Assembly (NCBI GenBank): GCA_019828595.1
Contig: JAHQRK010000015.1
Coordinates: 1,860,001 to 1,924,000, forward strand
Source of the DNA: Aphanomyces cochlioides
Lineage: Eukaryota; Oomycota; Saprolegniomycetes; Saprolegniales; Verrucalvaceae
Length of the DNA: 64,000 nt
Direction: 5' to 3'
Part shown: piece after piece, positions 33,275 to 43,610 of the stretch
Numbering within the stretch: position 1 is the first letter of the stretch
Layout: each line of letters opens with the position of its first letter
The notes under the pieces: generated by a model
Database searches by the model: none
What the model was told of the DNA's origin: nothing
Seen by the model: only the letters and a program-made list of their open reading frames with translations
Position numbers and translations under genes: made by a program

Positions 33275-33311
33275 TGTAACCGTGCCATGTCTGGCAGGTA
33301 CATAAGATGAG
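33275..33311 (+). repeat. RE-C 3' LTR stub (37 bp)
   Basis: Matches the first 37 bp of the 5' LTR, then changes abruptly to kinase coding sequence at 33312. About 242 bp of LTR are missing. Confidence 0.9.
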
Positions 33312-33452
33312 ATCATGCCGTCGTTCGCAGTCAAGTGTCCTCAATGGTATCTCAAGTTGGCCAAACGCTGCATGGCATTGGATCCACAAGTTCGACCGAC
33401 CGCGATGGAAGTCGTCCATTCCATCAGAACAGAATTGCGAAAACTGCGATAA
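33312..33452 (+). pseudogene. Kinase C-terminal fragment at the left palindrome edge
   Basis: 47 codons from IMPSFAVKCPQWYLKLAKRC to the stop TAA at 33450-33452. Identical to the last part of the intact kinase in the right arm. The rest of the gene is absent on this side because the palindrome edge cuts it at codon 567 of 612. Confidence 0.92.
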
Positions 33453-33540
33453 AGAAAGTCCGCAGTGATAGTTGTTGTATATCCATTTAATCTAATTTAC
33501 GTCAGCAGAGTACCGAGAGAAAGCTTCATAGCTGGGCAGC

Positions 33541-34465
33541 TTAATGTTTGGTCAACGCTCGCGTAATGACATCGCTCGTCCAGTCCCAAAGACGCTCGAC
33601 TTGTTCAGGATCGCGGCTTAATGTCGTGGCTTTGTCCAGTTTGGCCACCGGCGTGAAATATTCGCCTTGCCACTCGTTCGATTCAATGTCTCGACTGGTT
33701 GCGACGTACAATGGAGTGAGCGCTCCAGTTTCAGGCGACACTCCAAACCAACGAAGATAAGTCTTGACGGCAAAATCAACGATCGAGCTCACGAATGTCG
33801 GCATTTGTGTCATGACTGCTTTCTTGTTGACGACGTTCGACGCGACGCGTCCAGGATGGATCGAGTTGCTGTCGATTTGAGCTAATCCGATCTGTTTCAA
33901 AAGACCACGGACCATGAGGATATTCGCAAGCTTGGATGTTCCATAGGCTGCAAAGCTATCGCAGCTGGCTTCGTCCGTCGGCAAGGTCAAGGACTTTACA
34001 AAACTCGTGGGCTTCACTGGACACGACCACAATGCGAGATGGCGTCGAGCGTTCCAAAGCTGGCATCAAACGTTGAGCTAAGAACTCGTGGGCGACATGG
34101 TTGATAAACAAAGTCGACTCGACGCCGTGAATCACACGAAAGGGGATGAAACCCAAACCAGCATTGAGGAGAAGAATATGCAGCGGCAACTTGCGTGCCA
34201 AGAAGGCATCGGCAAAAGCAGCAATGCTGTCAAGGTCAGCGTTGTCTGCAACTGCAAAATCGACTCGGAAAGAAGCAGGAAAAAGAGCAGCTTGGACCGT
34301 TCCAAGGGCTTCTTGACCACGAACAGAACTTCGAGCGGTGAAAATGACGTGGCAGTCTTTGCGAGCGAGAGCAATGACGCTTTGGAGACCGAGACCAGCC
34401 GTGCCGCCCGTGACGATGGCCACTTTGCCACGTTGGTCTGGGATATCCGCAATGGAGAAGGTCAT
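33541..34465 (-). pseudogene. SDR gene in left arm (SDR2), one frameshift
   Basis: Classical short-chain dehydrogenase/reductase. The ATG at 34465 gives MTFSIADIPDQRG and VTGGTAGLG (cofactor loop). LLLNAGLGF and the Ser strand RIVVVSSEAHEF follow. A one-base slip near 33985 leads to the second frame with AAYGTSKLANI (YxxxK) and the C-terminus TSDVITRALTKH. Intact length would be about 307 aa. The same slip is present in the right-arm copy (40759-41683), so it predates the duplication or is shared by an assembly error. Paralogue of 15259-16187. Confidence 0.88.
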
Positions 34466-35130
34466 GATAGTTGTTGAGAGGAAATTGAAAAGTGAATCGA
34501 GTCGACCGATGGCTTTTGAGGAGTAATCACGACAGATTGGTCATCGCATGCTAGAATTTAGCATTCACTCATGAAACAACTCAATCAAGATGACTATTCC
34601 TCAGGGAGAATTGCATAAATATTGATTTGGACTTGTTCAGGAGGTTTCCTGGATGGACTCGACGCTTCATTAGGACAGAGCTACATGCTGATTGTGTTGG
34701 AGAGTCACTGCCGTTGTATTTTGTCATATTCAATGGTTTGAAATGACTTTTTTCGGGAAGACGAAAGCAGACCAGCATCTACTCGTCGTTCAGTGAATTC
34801 CATGGCATACCTTTATCAACTGCGTCGTGTATTTCCAATGTGTAATATTTTCAGGTCCCAGAAATGAAAGCTAGTCGATGATGCGATGAGAGAGATGACT
34901 ACAGGAGCTCTGACTTATACTGTAGATCGACAAACCAGACAAAGAGATGGAGTTACCTTGAGTTGAATTCCCAGTCAGCTTTGGATCTGTGTATTTTATT
35001 CATCCAAGCTCTGTTTCCACTCAAAGTCGAATCCTGGTGATAAACATATTATGCATTACGTAGCAAAGAGAACTGTATCGAGTGTGAGTCTTCTTGTAAA
35101 GCCGTGTCTTTTTTAAGCTTCATCGCTTCA
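34466..35130. other. Spacer between the two left-arm SDR genes
   Basis: 665 bp, A+T-rich. Contains the upstream region of SDR2 and the downstream region of SDR3. No gene, tRNA or repeat recognised. Mirrored at 40094-40758. Confidence 0.5.
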
Positions 35131-36036
35131 TTACTTGTTGTCCAAGACGCGGGCAATGACGTCGCTGGTCCACTTCCAGAGACGGTCGACTTGCACGAGG
35201 TCTCGACTCGAAGATGTGGCTTGGTCCAATTTGGCAATCGGCGTGAAATATTGACCTTGCCACCGGTTCTTCTCCACGTGAGGACTCGTAGCCACGTACA
35301 ATTGCGTGAGAGCTCCTATTTCAGGTTTGAGCCCAGCCCAATGGAGACGATACAAGATCTGCGCTTCGACAAAAAAGCGACTGTACCAAGGCAAGTGGGT
35401 CAAGTGCACCCCCGACCTTGTGATTGCACCGAGTTGACAAACACATTGGGTGAACTGATTCGTTGCAGGAGACCATGACCCATCAAGATATTGGCCACTT
35501 TCGACGTCGCATAAGCTGTCATACTATTGTGGGAATCCCTGGTCGTCAAAGTTCAAATCGAGAGAGTCTACAAACGTATGAGCGATACTAGACACGATGA
35601 CAACGCGAGATGGAGCAGATTGCTTCAAGACGGCAAGAAGTCGCGTCGCCAGAAGCTAATGAGCCACATGATTGATGAAGAGAGTCGACTCGGCACCATG
35701 AATGACACGGAAGGGTTGAGTCCCCACGCCGGCATTGAGGAGGAGAATGTGGAGAGGCAAGTTTCGAGACAAGAACGAGTTGGCAAACGCGACAATGCTG
35801 TCGAGATCCTCATTGTCCGCGACACCAAATTCGACCTTGAATAGAGCAGGCGAAAGCGCAGTCTTGATCTTCTTGAGCGCTTCTTGACCTCGAGACGTGC
35901 TTCTCGCAGTGAAAATGACGTGGCAGTCTTTGCGAGCGAGAGCAATGACGCTTTGGAGACCGAGACCAGCCGTGCCTCCCGTGACAATGGCAACCTTTCC
36001 TGTTTGGTCCGGCATATCAGCTATGGAAAATGTCAT
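35131..36036 (-). pseudogene. SDR gene in left arm (SDR3), stops and frameshifts
   Basis: The ATG at 36036 starts MTFSIADMPDQTG with VTGGTAGLG and LLLNAGVGTQ. A TAG follows NHVAH at about 35656. Beyond it the same frame continues (VVIVSSIAHTF) to a second stop, then the YATSK motif appears in another frame (AYATSKVANILMGHG). A further shift leads to the C-terminus (LYVATSPHVEKN to VLDNK). At least one stop and two frameshifts make it a dead copy. An in-frame leader extends upstream to 36231 without obvious function. Identical copy at 39188-40093. Confidence 0.88.
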
Positions 36037-36453
36037 CTTGGTGAAAAGTAAATTTGAAAATGGATCTTGTGGAAAAAGTTGACTAGTTGGAGCAGATGTT
36101 GTGTTGATTTGGTGTGGAAAGTCGAGCAATCTGATGGCTCGTTTGTATGGGTGATAGTGAATCCAAGACAAGATGATTGTGCGAATGAAAGGCAGAAGCA
36201 CAAGGTCTGTCAGATCGAGAGGCATGGTCATGGCATGGATTTGATGCCATCAACACGAGACTCGATGTATTTGGTTGAGTAAAATCCATGTGAGGTGGTG
36301 TGTTGTGTCATTTGTAGTTGATGACTATACATGCAATCTAATTCAAAGTATTTTGTGGCGTTGAGAAGAGTGTGAGTATGAATGTACACGCCATCATGAA
36401 TGTTTGATCTTGATAGTGAGAGACTTGTGTTGACAAGAAAAGATGAAAAGACA

Positions 36454-36525
36454 GGGCCCAACCGGTGATCGAAACCGGGACCTCCTGCACCCAAAGCAGG
36501 AATCATACCACTAGACCATTAGGCC
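36454..36525 (-). tRNA. tRNA-Pro (UGG), left arm copy 1
   Basis: 72 nt. Acceptor GGCCTAA pairs with TTGGGCC (one G-T). The anticodon stem CCTGC/GCAGG encloses TTTGGGT, giving anticodon TGG. T arm CCGGTTTCGATCACCGG. Discriminator base C. No intron. Confidence 0.95.
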
Positions 36526-36793
36526 ACCCATATCTGCTGCAAAATATTTATCGTACCATACAAATACTAAAGATAACGTAGGCACAACCCTTTGCGTGAA
36601 CCTCGTCACAGTCGCCATGCCCGCCAAATCAAGCTCTACGAGTAGATCACCACGCACTTGGAAAAACTTGAAAGATGTTTTGTTGTCACTATTCTCTGTA
36701 CTTGTTTGAATCCATTGATGTTGGAAGTGGCAGGGTGAATTTGATGCAATGAAATTTATTCATATTGTAAAGGTCTACTGATTCAATATGGTT

Positions 36794-36865
36794 GGCCTAA
36801 TGGTCTAGTGGTATGATTCCTGCTTTGGGTGCAGGAGGTCCCGGTTTCGATCACCGGTTGGGCCC
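36794..36865 (+). tRNA. tRNA-Pro (UGG), left arm copy 2
   Basis: Same 72-nt sequence as at 36454-36525, on the opposite strand. The B-box-like ggtttcgatcac is intact. CCA is not encoded. Confidence 0.95.
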
Positions 36866-36932
36866 AATCTTTTTCATGATCTACATGCAACCAATGTGAG
36901 TATTACTTTGACTAATGAGAACTAATATGAAC

Positions 36933-37004
36933 GGCCTAATGGTCTAGTGGTATGATTCCTGCTTTGGGTGCAGGAGGTCCCGGTTTCGATCACCGGTTGG
37001 GCCC
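36933..37004 (+). tRNA. tRNA-Pro (UGG), left arm copy 3
   Basis: Same 72-nt sequence, 67 bp downstream of the previous copy and in the same orientation. Different flanks show these are separate genes rather than a tandem-repeat unit. Confidence 0.95.
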
Positions 37005-37287
37005 GACCTTTTTCTATACTTTCAATTTGGGTCACTCTTGTCGCTCAAAAGTTGCTGGTGCAAACTCTGGGTTTTCATTCTCTCAAGGAGAGCTCTGTTG
37101 TCGATTGGAACTCGCAAAATCCATGGCGAGAAAGATATATCAGAAAGGGAGAATTGATAGAGGATGGGCGGGCTAGTATAAGCTGTGATTCCAAGAATTT
37201 CGCAAACTTTGAGCGCAGATGAGATCAACTCGCAAGCCATGTAAACTGAAACTCATCCAAAGATCTGACCTTTCGTTCTACAAGTTC

Positions 37288-37936
37288 GTGGTCAACTCTA
37301 CAGAACCTCTTAAACAAGGTGTTGTGTCGATCTCACATGTCTCTTGCAAAGCAATGGACTTTGTAATTCCTGGTTGATGAGAACATGACATATCGGCGAG
37401 CTCTGGCCCTGTCGGGGTTTGTTACGAGGCTCGGAGTCTAGAGAATTAAGTTTCCAAAACGTTGTTAGGGGAAATTTTAGGTTTTCCGAGTCAGCAAATT
37501 ACACAAGCGTGAATATTTTGGTCTAAATGTCATTTCGAGAATATCAATGAGCACACGAGTACCTTGGCGATATTAATCGGTGTTGTCCGTCCTCAATAGA
37601 ATTTGCTGTATGCAATGCCTTCGTGCTTACTGTAATTCGCTACCAAGGGGTCCACGATTTGTGGATCTAAGAGCGCCGAGATTCAACCCATTCATTCTAC
37701 GCTGAATTTGCGAAGACCTGCGAGACCATCGTAGTGCTAACAATTGCTGCCAATCATGTTGTACGTGGAAGGCTCTATTTAGTCTCCATGAAAGCCCCGA
37801 TACTGCAAGACAAAAAGGACATAAGAAAAGATCTTGACCTTGCAACACCCCAGCAATGCTTCTATTCATCAGAGCTCTGTCCAACAAAGCAGCTCGAACA
37901 AACATTGTCGCACATGCCCATCATCGAAATATTCTG
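37288..37936. other. Palindrome spacer (649 bp)
   Basis: Single-copy sequence between the arms. Short frames only (37627-37905 minus, 37734-37946 plus), none with a recognisable product. It would form the loop of a giant hairpin. Confidence 0.8.
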
Positions 37937-38219
37937 GAACTTGTAGAACGAAAGGTCAGATCTTTGGATGAGTTTCAGTTTACATGGCTTGCGAGTTGAT
38001 CTCATCTGCGCTCAAAGTTTGCGAAATTCTTGGAATCACAGCTTATACTAGCCCGCCCATCCTCTATCAATTCTCCCTTTCTGATATATCTTTCTCGCCA
38101 TGGATTTTGCGAGTTCCAATCGACAACAGAGCTCTCCTTGAGAGAATGAAAACCCAGAGTTTGCACCAGCAACTTTTGAGCGACAAGAGTGACCCAAATT
38201 GAAAGTATAGAAAAAGGTC

Positions 38220-38291
38220 GGGCCCAACCGGTGATCGAAACCGGGACCTCCTGCACCCAAAGCAGGAATCATACCACTAGACCATTAGGCC
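38220..38291 (-). tRNA. tRNA-Pro (UGG), right arm copy 3
   Basis: Mirror of 36933-37004. Same 72-nt cloverleaf with anticodon TGG. Confidence 0.95.
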
Positions 38292-38358
38292 GTTCATATT
38301 AGTTCTCATTAGTCAAAGTAATACTCACATTGGTTGCATGTAGATCATGAAAAAGATT

Positions 38359-38430
38359 GGGCCCAACCGGTGATCGAAACCGGGACCTCCTGCACCCAAA
38401 GCAGGAATCATACCACTAGACCATTAGGCC
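38359..38430 (-). tRNA. tRNA-Pro (UGG), right arm copy 2
   Basis: Mirror of 36794-36865. Confidence 0.95.
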
Positions 38431-38698
38431 AACCATATTGAATCAGTAGACCTTTACAATATGAATAAATTTCATTGCATCAAATTCACCCTGCCACTTC
38501 CAACATCAATGGATTCAAACAAGTACAGAGAATAGTGACAACAAAACATCTTTCAAGTTTTTCCAAGTGCGTGGTGATCTACTCGTAGAGCTTGATTTGG
38601 CGGGCATGGCGACTGTGACGAGGTTCACGCAAAGGGTTGTGCCTACGTTATCTTTAGTATTTGTATGGTACGATAAATATTTTGCAGCAGATATGGGT

Positions 38699-38770
38699 GG
38701 CCTAATGGTCTAGTGGTATGATTCCTGCTTTGGGTGCAGGAGGTCCCGGTTTCGATCACCGGTTGGGCCC
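38699..38770 (+). tRNA. tRNA-Pro (UGG), right arm copy 1
   Basis: Mirror of 36454-36525. Confidence 0.95.
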
Positions 38771-39187
38771 TGTCTTTTCATCTTTTCTTGTCAACACAAG
38801 TCTCTCACTATCAAGATCAAACATTCATGATGGCGTGTACATTCATACTCACACTCTTCTCAACGCCACAAAATACTTTGAATTAGATTGCATGTATAGT
38901 CATCAACTACAAATGACACAACACACCACCTCACATGGATTTTACTCAACCAAATACATCGAGTCTCGTGTTGATGGCATCAAATCCATGCCATGACCAT
39001 GCCTCTCGATCTGACAGACCTTGTGCTTCTGCCTTTCATTCGCACAATCATCTTGTCTTGGATTCACTATCACCCATACAAACGAGCCATCAGATTGCTC
39101 GACTTTCCACACCAAATCAACACAACATCTGCTCCAACTAGTCAACTTTTTCCACAAGATCCATTTTCAAATTTACTTTTCACCAAG

Positions 39188-40093
39188 ATGACATTTTCCA
39201 TAGCTGATATGCCGGACCAAACAGGAAAGGTTGCCATTGTCACGGGAGGCACGGCTGGTCTCGGTCTCCAAAGCGTCATTGCTCTCGCTCGCAAAGACTG
39301 CCACGTCATTTTCACTGCGAGAAGCACGTCTCGAGGTCAAGAAGCGCTCAAGAAGATCAAGACTGCGCTTTCGCCTGCTCTATTCAAGGTCGAATTTGGT
39401 GTCGCGGACAATGAGGATCTCGACAGCATTGTCGCGTTTGCCAACTCGTTCTTGTCTCGAAACTTGCCTCTCCACATTCTCCTCCTCAATGCCGGCGTGG
39501 GGACTCAACCCTTCCGTGTCATTCATGGTGCCGAGTCGACTCTCTTCATCAATCATGTGGCTCATTAGCTTCTGGCGACGCGACTTCTTGCCGTCTTGAA
39601 GCAATCTGCTCCATCTCGCGTTGTCATCGTGTCTAGTATCGCTCATACGTTTGTAGACTCTCTCGATTTGAACTTTGACGACCAGGGATTCCCACAATAG
39701 TATGACAGCTTATGCGACGTCGAAAGTGGCCAATATCTTGATGGGTCATGGTCTCCTGCAACGAATCAGTTCACCCAATGTGTTTGTCAACTCGGTGCAA
39801 TCACAAGGTCGGGGGTGCACTTGACCCACTTGCCTTGGTACAGTCGCTTTTTTGTCGAAGCGCAGATCTTGTATCGTCTCCATTGGGCTGGGCTCAAACC
39901 TGAAATAGGAGCTCTCACGCAATTGTACGTGGCTACGAGTCCTCACGTGGAGAAGAACCGGTGGCAAGGTCAATATTTCACGCCGATTGCCAAATTGGAC
40001 CAAGCCACATCTTCGAGTCGAGACCTCGTGCAAGTCGACCGTCTCTGGAAGTGGACCAGCGACGTCATTGCCCGCGTCTTGGACAACAAGTAA
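39188..40093 (+). pseudogene. SDR gene in right arm (SDR3), stops and frameshifts
   Basis: Exact mirror of 35131-36036. It has the same ATG, the same TAG after NHVAH (near 39567), the same second stop near 39700 and the same C-terminal frame ending at 40093. The shared lesions show that the gene was dead before the arms were duplicated, unless the palindrome is an artefact. Confidence 0.88.
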
Positions 40094-40758
40094 TGAAGCG
40101 ATGAAGCTTAAAAAAGACACGGCTTTACAAGAAGACTCACACTCGATACAGTTCTCTTTGCTACGTAATGCATAATATGTTTATCACCAGGATTCGACTT
40201 TGAGTGGAAACAGAGCTTGGATGAATAAAATACACAGATCCAAAGCTGACTGGGAATTCAACTCAAGGTAACTCCATCTCTTTGTCTGGTTTGTCGATCT
40301 ACAGTATAAGTCAGAGCTCCTGTAGTCATCTCTCTCATCGCATCATCGACTAGCTTTCATTTCTGGGACCTGAAAATATTACACATTGGAAATACACGAC
40401 GCAGTTGATAAAGGTATGCCATGGAATTCACTGAACGACGAGTAGATGCTGGTCTGCTTTCGTCTTCCCGAAAAAAGTCATTTCAAACCATTGAATATGA
40501 CAAAATACAACGGCAGTGACTCTCCAACACAATCAGCATGTAGCTCTGTCCTAATGAAGCGTCGAGTCCATCCAGGAAACCTCCTGAACAAGTCCAAATC
40601 AATATTTATGCAATTCTCCCTGAGGAATAGTCATCTTGATTGAGTTGTTTCATGAGTGAATGCTAAATTCTAGCATGCGATGACCAATCTGTCGTGATTA
40701 CTCCTCAAAAGCCATCGGTCGACTCGATTCACTTTTCAATTTCCTCTCAACAACTATC
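40094..40758. other. Spacer between the two right-arm SDR genes
   Basis: Mirror of 34466-35130. No gene recognised. Confidence 0.5.
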
Positions 40759-41683
40759 ATGACCTTCTCCATTGCGGATATCCCAGACCAACGTGGCAAA
40801 GTGGCCATCGTCACGGGCGGCACGGCTGGTCTCGGTCTCCAAAGCGTCATTGCTCTCGCTCGCAAAGACTGCCACGTCATTTTCACCGCTCGAAGTTCTG
40901 TTCGTGGTCAAGAAGCCCTTGGAACGGTCCAAGCTGCTCTTTTTCCTGCTTCTTTCCGAGTCGATTTTGCAGTTGCAGACAACGCTGACCTTGACAGCAT
41001 TGCTGCTTTTGCCGATGCCTTCTTGGCACGCAAGTTGCCGCTGCATATTCTTCTCCTCAATGCTGGTTTGGGTTTCATCCCCTTTCGTGTGATTCACGGC
41101 GTCGAGTCGACTTTGTTTATCAACCATGTCGCCCACGAGTTCTTAGCTCAACGTTTGATGCCAGCTTTGGAACGCTCGACGCCATCTCGCATTGTGGTCG
41201 TGTCCAGTGAAGCCCACGAGTTTTGTAAAGTCCTTGACCTTGCCGACGGACGAAGCCAGCTGCGATAGCTTTGCAGCCTATGGAACATCCAAGCTTGCGA
41301 ATATCCTCATGGTCCGTGGTCTTTTGAAACAGATCGGATTAGCTCAAATCGACAGCAACTCGATCCATCCTGGACGCGTCGCGTCGAACGTCGTCAACAA
41401 GAAAGCAGTCATGACACAAATGCCGACATTCGTGAGCTCGATCGTTGATTTTGCCGTCAAGACTTATCTTCGTTGGTTTGGAGTGTCGCCTGAAACTGGA
41501 GCGCTCACTCCATTGTACGTCGCAACCAGTCGAGACATTGAATCGAACGAGTGGCAAGGCGAATATTTCACGCCGGTGGCCAAACTGGACAAAGCCACGA
41601 CATTAAGCCGCGATCCTGAACAAGTCGAGCGTCTTTGGGACTGGACGAGCGATGTCATTACGCGAGCGTTGACCAAACATTAA
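40759..41683 (+). pseudogene. SDR gene in right arm (SDR2), one frameshift
   Basis: Exact mirror of 33541-34465, with the frameshift near 41240. Convergent with the kinase gene, whose stop codon is only 88 bp downstream. Confidence 0.88.
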
Positions 41684-41771
41684 GCTGCCCAGCTATGAAG
41701 CTTTCTCTCGGTACTCTGCTGACGTAAATTAGATTAAATGGATATACAACAACTATCACTGCGGACTTTCT

Positions 41772-43610
41772 TTATCGCAGTTTTCGCAATTCTGTTCTGA
41801 TGGAATGGACGACTTCCATCGCGGTCGGTCGAACTTGTGGATCCAATGCCATGCAGCGTTTGGCCAACTTGAGATACCATTGAGGACACTTGACTGCGAA
41901 CGACGGCATGATTTCGCCATTCATGACTTTAGCCATGAGCGCTGTGTCAGTGTAGGGATTGCCGCGAGCATTCTTCAAATCTTCATACGGAACTAAGTGC
42001 GTGCTCAGCTCCGACATGATGATGCCAAATGAATAAATGTCGGCGGATTCAGCGTAGTGTCCATCAGAGAGGACTTCAGGAGCTATCCACCGGTACGTTC
42101 CAACGCCGGCAGTCATGGTTTCAATGTCGTCAAATTGACGCGAGATGCCGAAATCTGTCACTTTGGCTTGCAAGTCGCTGTTGAGGAGGACATTGCGGGA
42201 TTTCAAGTCACGGTGGATCACTTTGGGATCGAGCGAGTGGAGGTAAACCAACGCGTGGCCAACCCTGAGAGCAATATCAAGCTTGTCGCGCCAGGCCAAA
42301 GTCGCGGGTGTCGTAGCTTGCAAGAAATTGCGCAGATCGCCGTTGTCCATGTATTCCGTGACCATGACGATGTCGGAAGGTTTGGTCCACGACGCGCCGA
42401 TGAATTGGACGATGAACTCGCAGTCGATTTGGGAGTGGAGTTTGATTTCGTCGATGAAGTTGACAAGTTGATTCATGTCGCTCTTCTTGGCCACGAGAAG
42501 GCTCTTCACTGCGACCGTTTGGCCAAGGTACTCCGCCATGGAGACTTGGCCATACGCCCCCGCAGCAATAACTTTGAGAATCCCAATGTCTTCAGGAGGA
42601 ATGCGAAACATTTCGAGGTTGCCCATATCCAACTGCTTGGAGCTACGATTCCACGCCGCAGTGGAGCCTCCAGTAGACAAGGACTTGCTGGGTTTCACAA
42701 CCGTCGCAGGCGATTTACGAGGGGGAAGAGTTGGGGCTGGCGTCGGCGCAGGCGCGACGTACGGCACAGCCACGGGGACGGGAACTTCATAGCGTCGGCG
42801 GCGCTGGCAATAGACAATGGCGATGATGATGACAATCACAACCGCGCCAACCGTGACGGTCAACACGATGAGCAGCGTGTTGTTGTCGCTCTTGGTAGTC
42901 GTCGTCGCAGTCGCGGGGTTTACACTGCCATTGCTATTTGAGTTGTTGGTCGTTTGGTTCCTTGTCGACAATGGTCGAGTCGTTGTACTTGACGTGCCAT
43001 TCGAATCTCCGTTGGCGTTCGTCCATGGACTGGACGTCGAGTCGCCGCTGCTGCTGGATCCGTTGTCCGTTGCCGTTGGTTCTGGCGTTGCTGGAGTCCA
43101 AGTTGTTGGTCGAGCAGTCGTTGGCGGCGGTGTCGGTTGTGACGTTGGTGGTGCTGTCGTGGGCTGACTTGTCGATGGAGACGGCGGCGGTGGAGGTGTT
43201 GTGACTGGTGGCCGTGGCGTAACAGGTGGAGGTGGAGGAGGCGGTGGAGGTGTAGCTGGCGCACCAGCACTGGGACACCACTGGAGGAATTGATTCGTGG
43301 CAGAACAACTACCAGAGTACGCTTCACACGCTCCATTGAGTGGTCGACAAGGTTTGTCTCCAGTGCAGACGCAGCCTGAACCAAGGCCGTAACATGCACT
43401 CTCGTCGTCACAGAACACTTTGGATGGATCGCAAAAGACCAGACCAGCGCCGTTGTTTCTAGACGCATCACCGGCGAGACACAACTTGTTTCGCAAATCG
43501 TAGCAAGGCGTCGCCTTTGGACACTTTTGAAAGTTTGGTCCTGCAGCGACAAGGACAACGCCGACGCCACTGCAGAGCACGATGGCCCATGCAAGCTTCA
43601 AGCAGTGCAT
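41772..43610 (-). CDS. Receptor-like TKL-type protein kinase (KinB), intact
   Basis: 612 aa from the ATG at 43610; an upstream in-frame extension lacks an ATG. Residues 1-24 are a signal peptide. Residues 25-113 form an ectodomain with 12 Cys. Residues 114-240 are Pro/Ser/Thr-rich, and 245-268 are a membrane helix followed by QRRRR. Residues 343-610 are a kinase domain with loop GAYGQV 351-356, Lys369, Glu388, HRDLKSRN from 466 (Asp468), DFG 486-488 and APE 510-512. The HRDLKSRN loop and GTYRWIAPEV segment are typical of tyrosine-kinase-like (TKL) Ser/Thr kinases. All catalytic residues are present. Predicted plasma-membrane receptor, ligand unknown. The last 47 codons lie in the palindrome arm. 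Two paralogues in the window are dead. Confidence 0.95.
   Translation of the reverse strand: MHCLKLAWAIVLCSGVGVVLVAAGPNFQKCPKATPCYDLRNKLCLAGDASRNNGAGLVFCDPSKVFCDDESACYGLGSGCVCTGDKPCRPLNGACEAYSGSCSATNQFLQWCPSAGAPATPPPPPPPPPVTPRPPVTTPPPPPSPSTSQPTTAPPTSQPTPPPTTARPTTWTPATPEPTATDNGSSSSGDSTSSPWTNANGDSNGTSSTTTRPLSTRNQTTNNSNSNGSVNPATATTTTKSDNNTLLIVLTVTVGAVVIVIIIAIVYCQRRRRYEVPVPVAVPYVAPAPTPAPTLPPRKSPATVVKPSKSLSTGGSTAAWNRSSKQLDMGNLEMFRIPPEDIGILKVIAAGAYGQVSMAEYLGQTVAVKSLLVAKKSDMNQLVNFIDEIKLHSQIDCEFIVQFIGASWTKPSDIVMVTEYMDNGDLRNFLQATTPATLAWRDKLDIALRVGHALVYLHSLDPKVIHRDLKSRNVLLNSDLQAKVTDFGISRQFDDIETMTAGVGTYRWIAPEVLSDGHYAESADIYSFGIIMSELSTHLVPYEDLKNARGNPYTDTALMAKVMNGEIMPSFAVKCPQWYLKLAKRCMALDPQVRPTAMEVVHSIRTELRKLR

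Larger units (their letters stand above)
27169..33311 (+). mobile_element. RE-C: Ty3/gypsy element with antisense ORF, 3' LTR truncated
   Basis: Plus-strand order: a 279-bp 5' LTR, PBS, short Gag with a CCHC knuckle, protease-RT, RNase H-integrase, then an opposite-strand ORF, a polypurine tract and only 37 bp of 3' LTR. The break point of the LTR is also the outer edge of the large palindrome. RE-D is the closest relative in the window: same gene order, similar PBS and the same extra antisense ORF. The 5-bp left flank is atggc; no matching right flank exists because of the truncation. Confidence 0.93.
33312..37287 (+). repeat. Palindrome left arm (3976 bp)
   Basis: Exact reverse complement of 37937-41912 as far as I can compare. 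Every landmark pairs with coordinate sum 75224 (33541/41683, 34465/40759, 36231/38993, 37240/37984) and no indel. The arm contains a kinase 3' end, two SDR genes and three tRNA-Pro genes. The outer edge abuts the RE-C LTR stub. The inner edge is at 37287, where pairing stops. Confidence 0.95.
37937..41912 (-). repeat. Palindrome right arm (3976 bp)
   Basis: Inverse of 33312-37287. At its outer edge the sequence continues into the complete kinase gene, which suggests that the right side is the original locus and the left arm the copy. Confidence 0.95.

Noticed and set aside
36228..36506. Protein frame [18 protein letters not shown] repeated at six places
   Set aside because: It is the translation of the tRNA-Pro genes. 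The cloverleaf explains the conservation.
42057..42941. 294-codon plus-strand frame inside KinB
   Set aside because: Antisense shadow of an intact kinase gene with skewed codon use. The long opposite frame has no homologue or motif.
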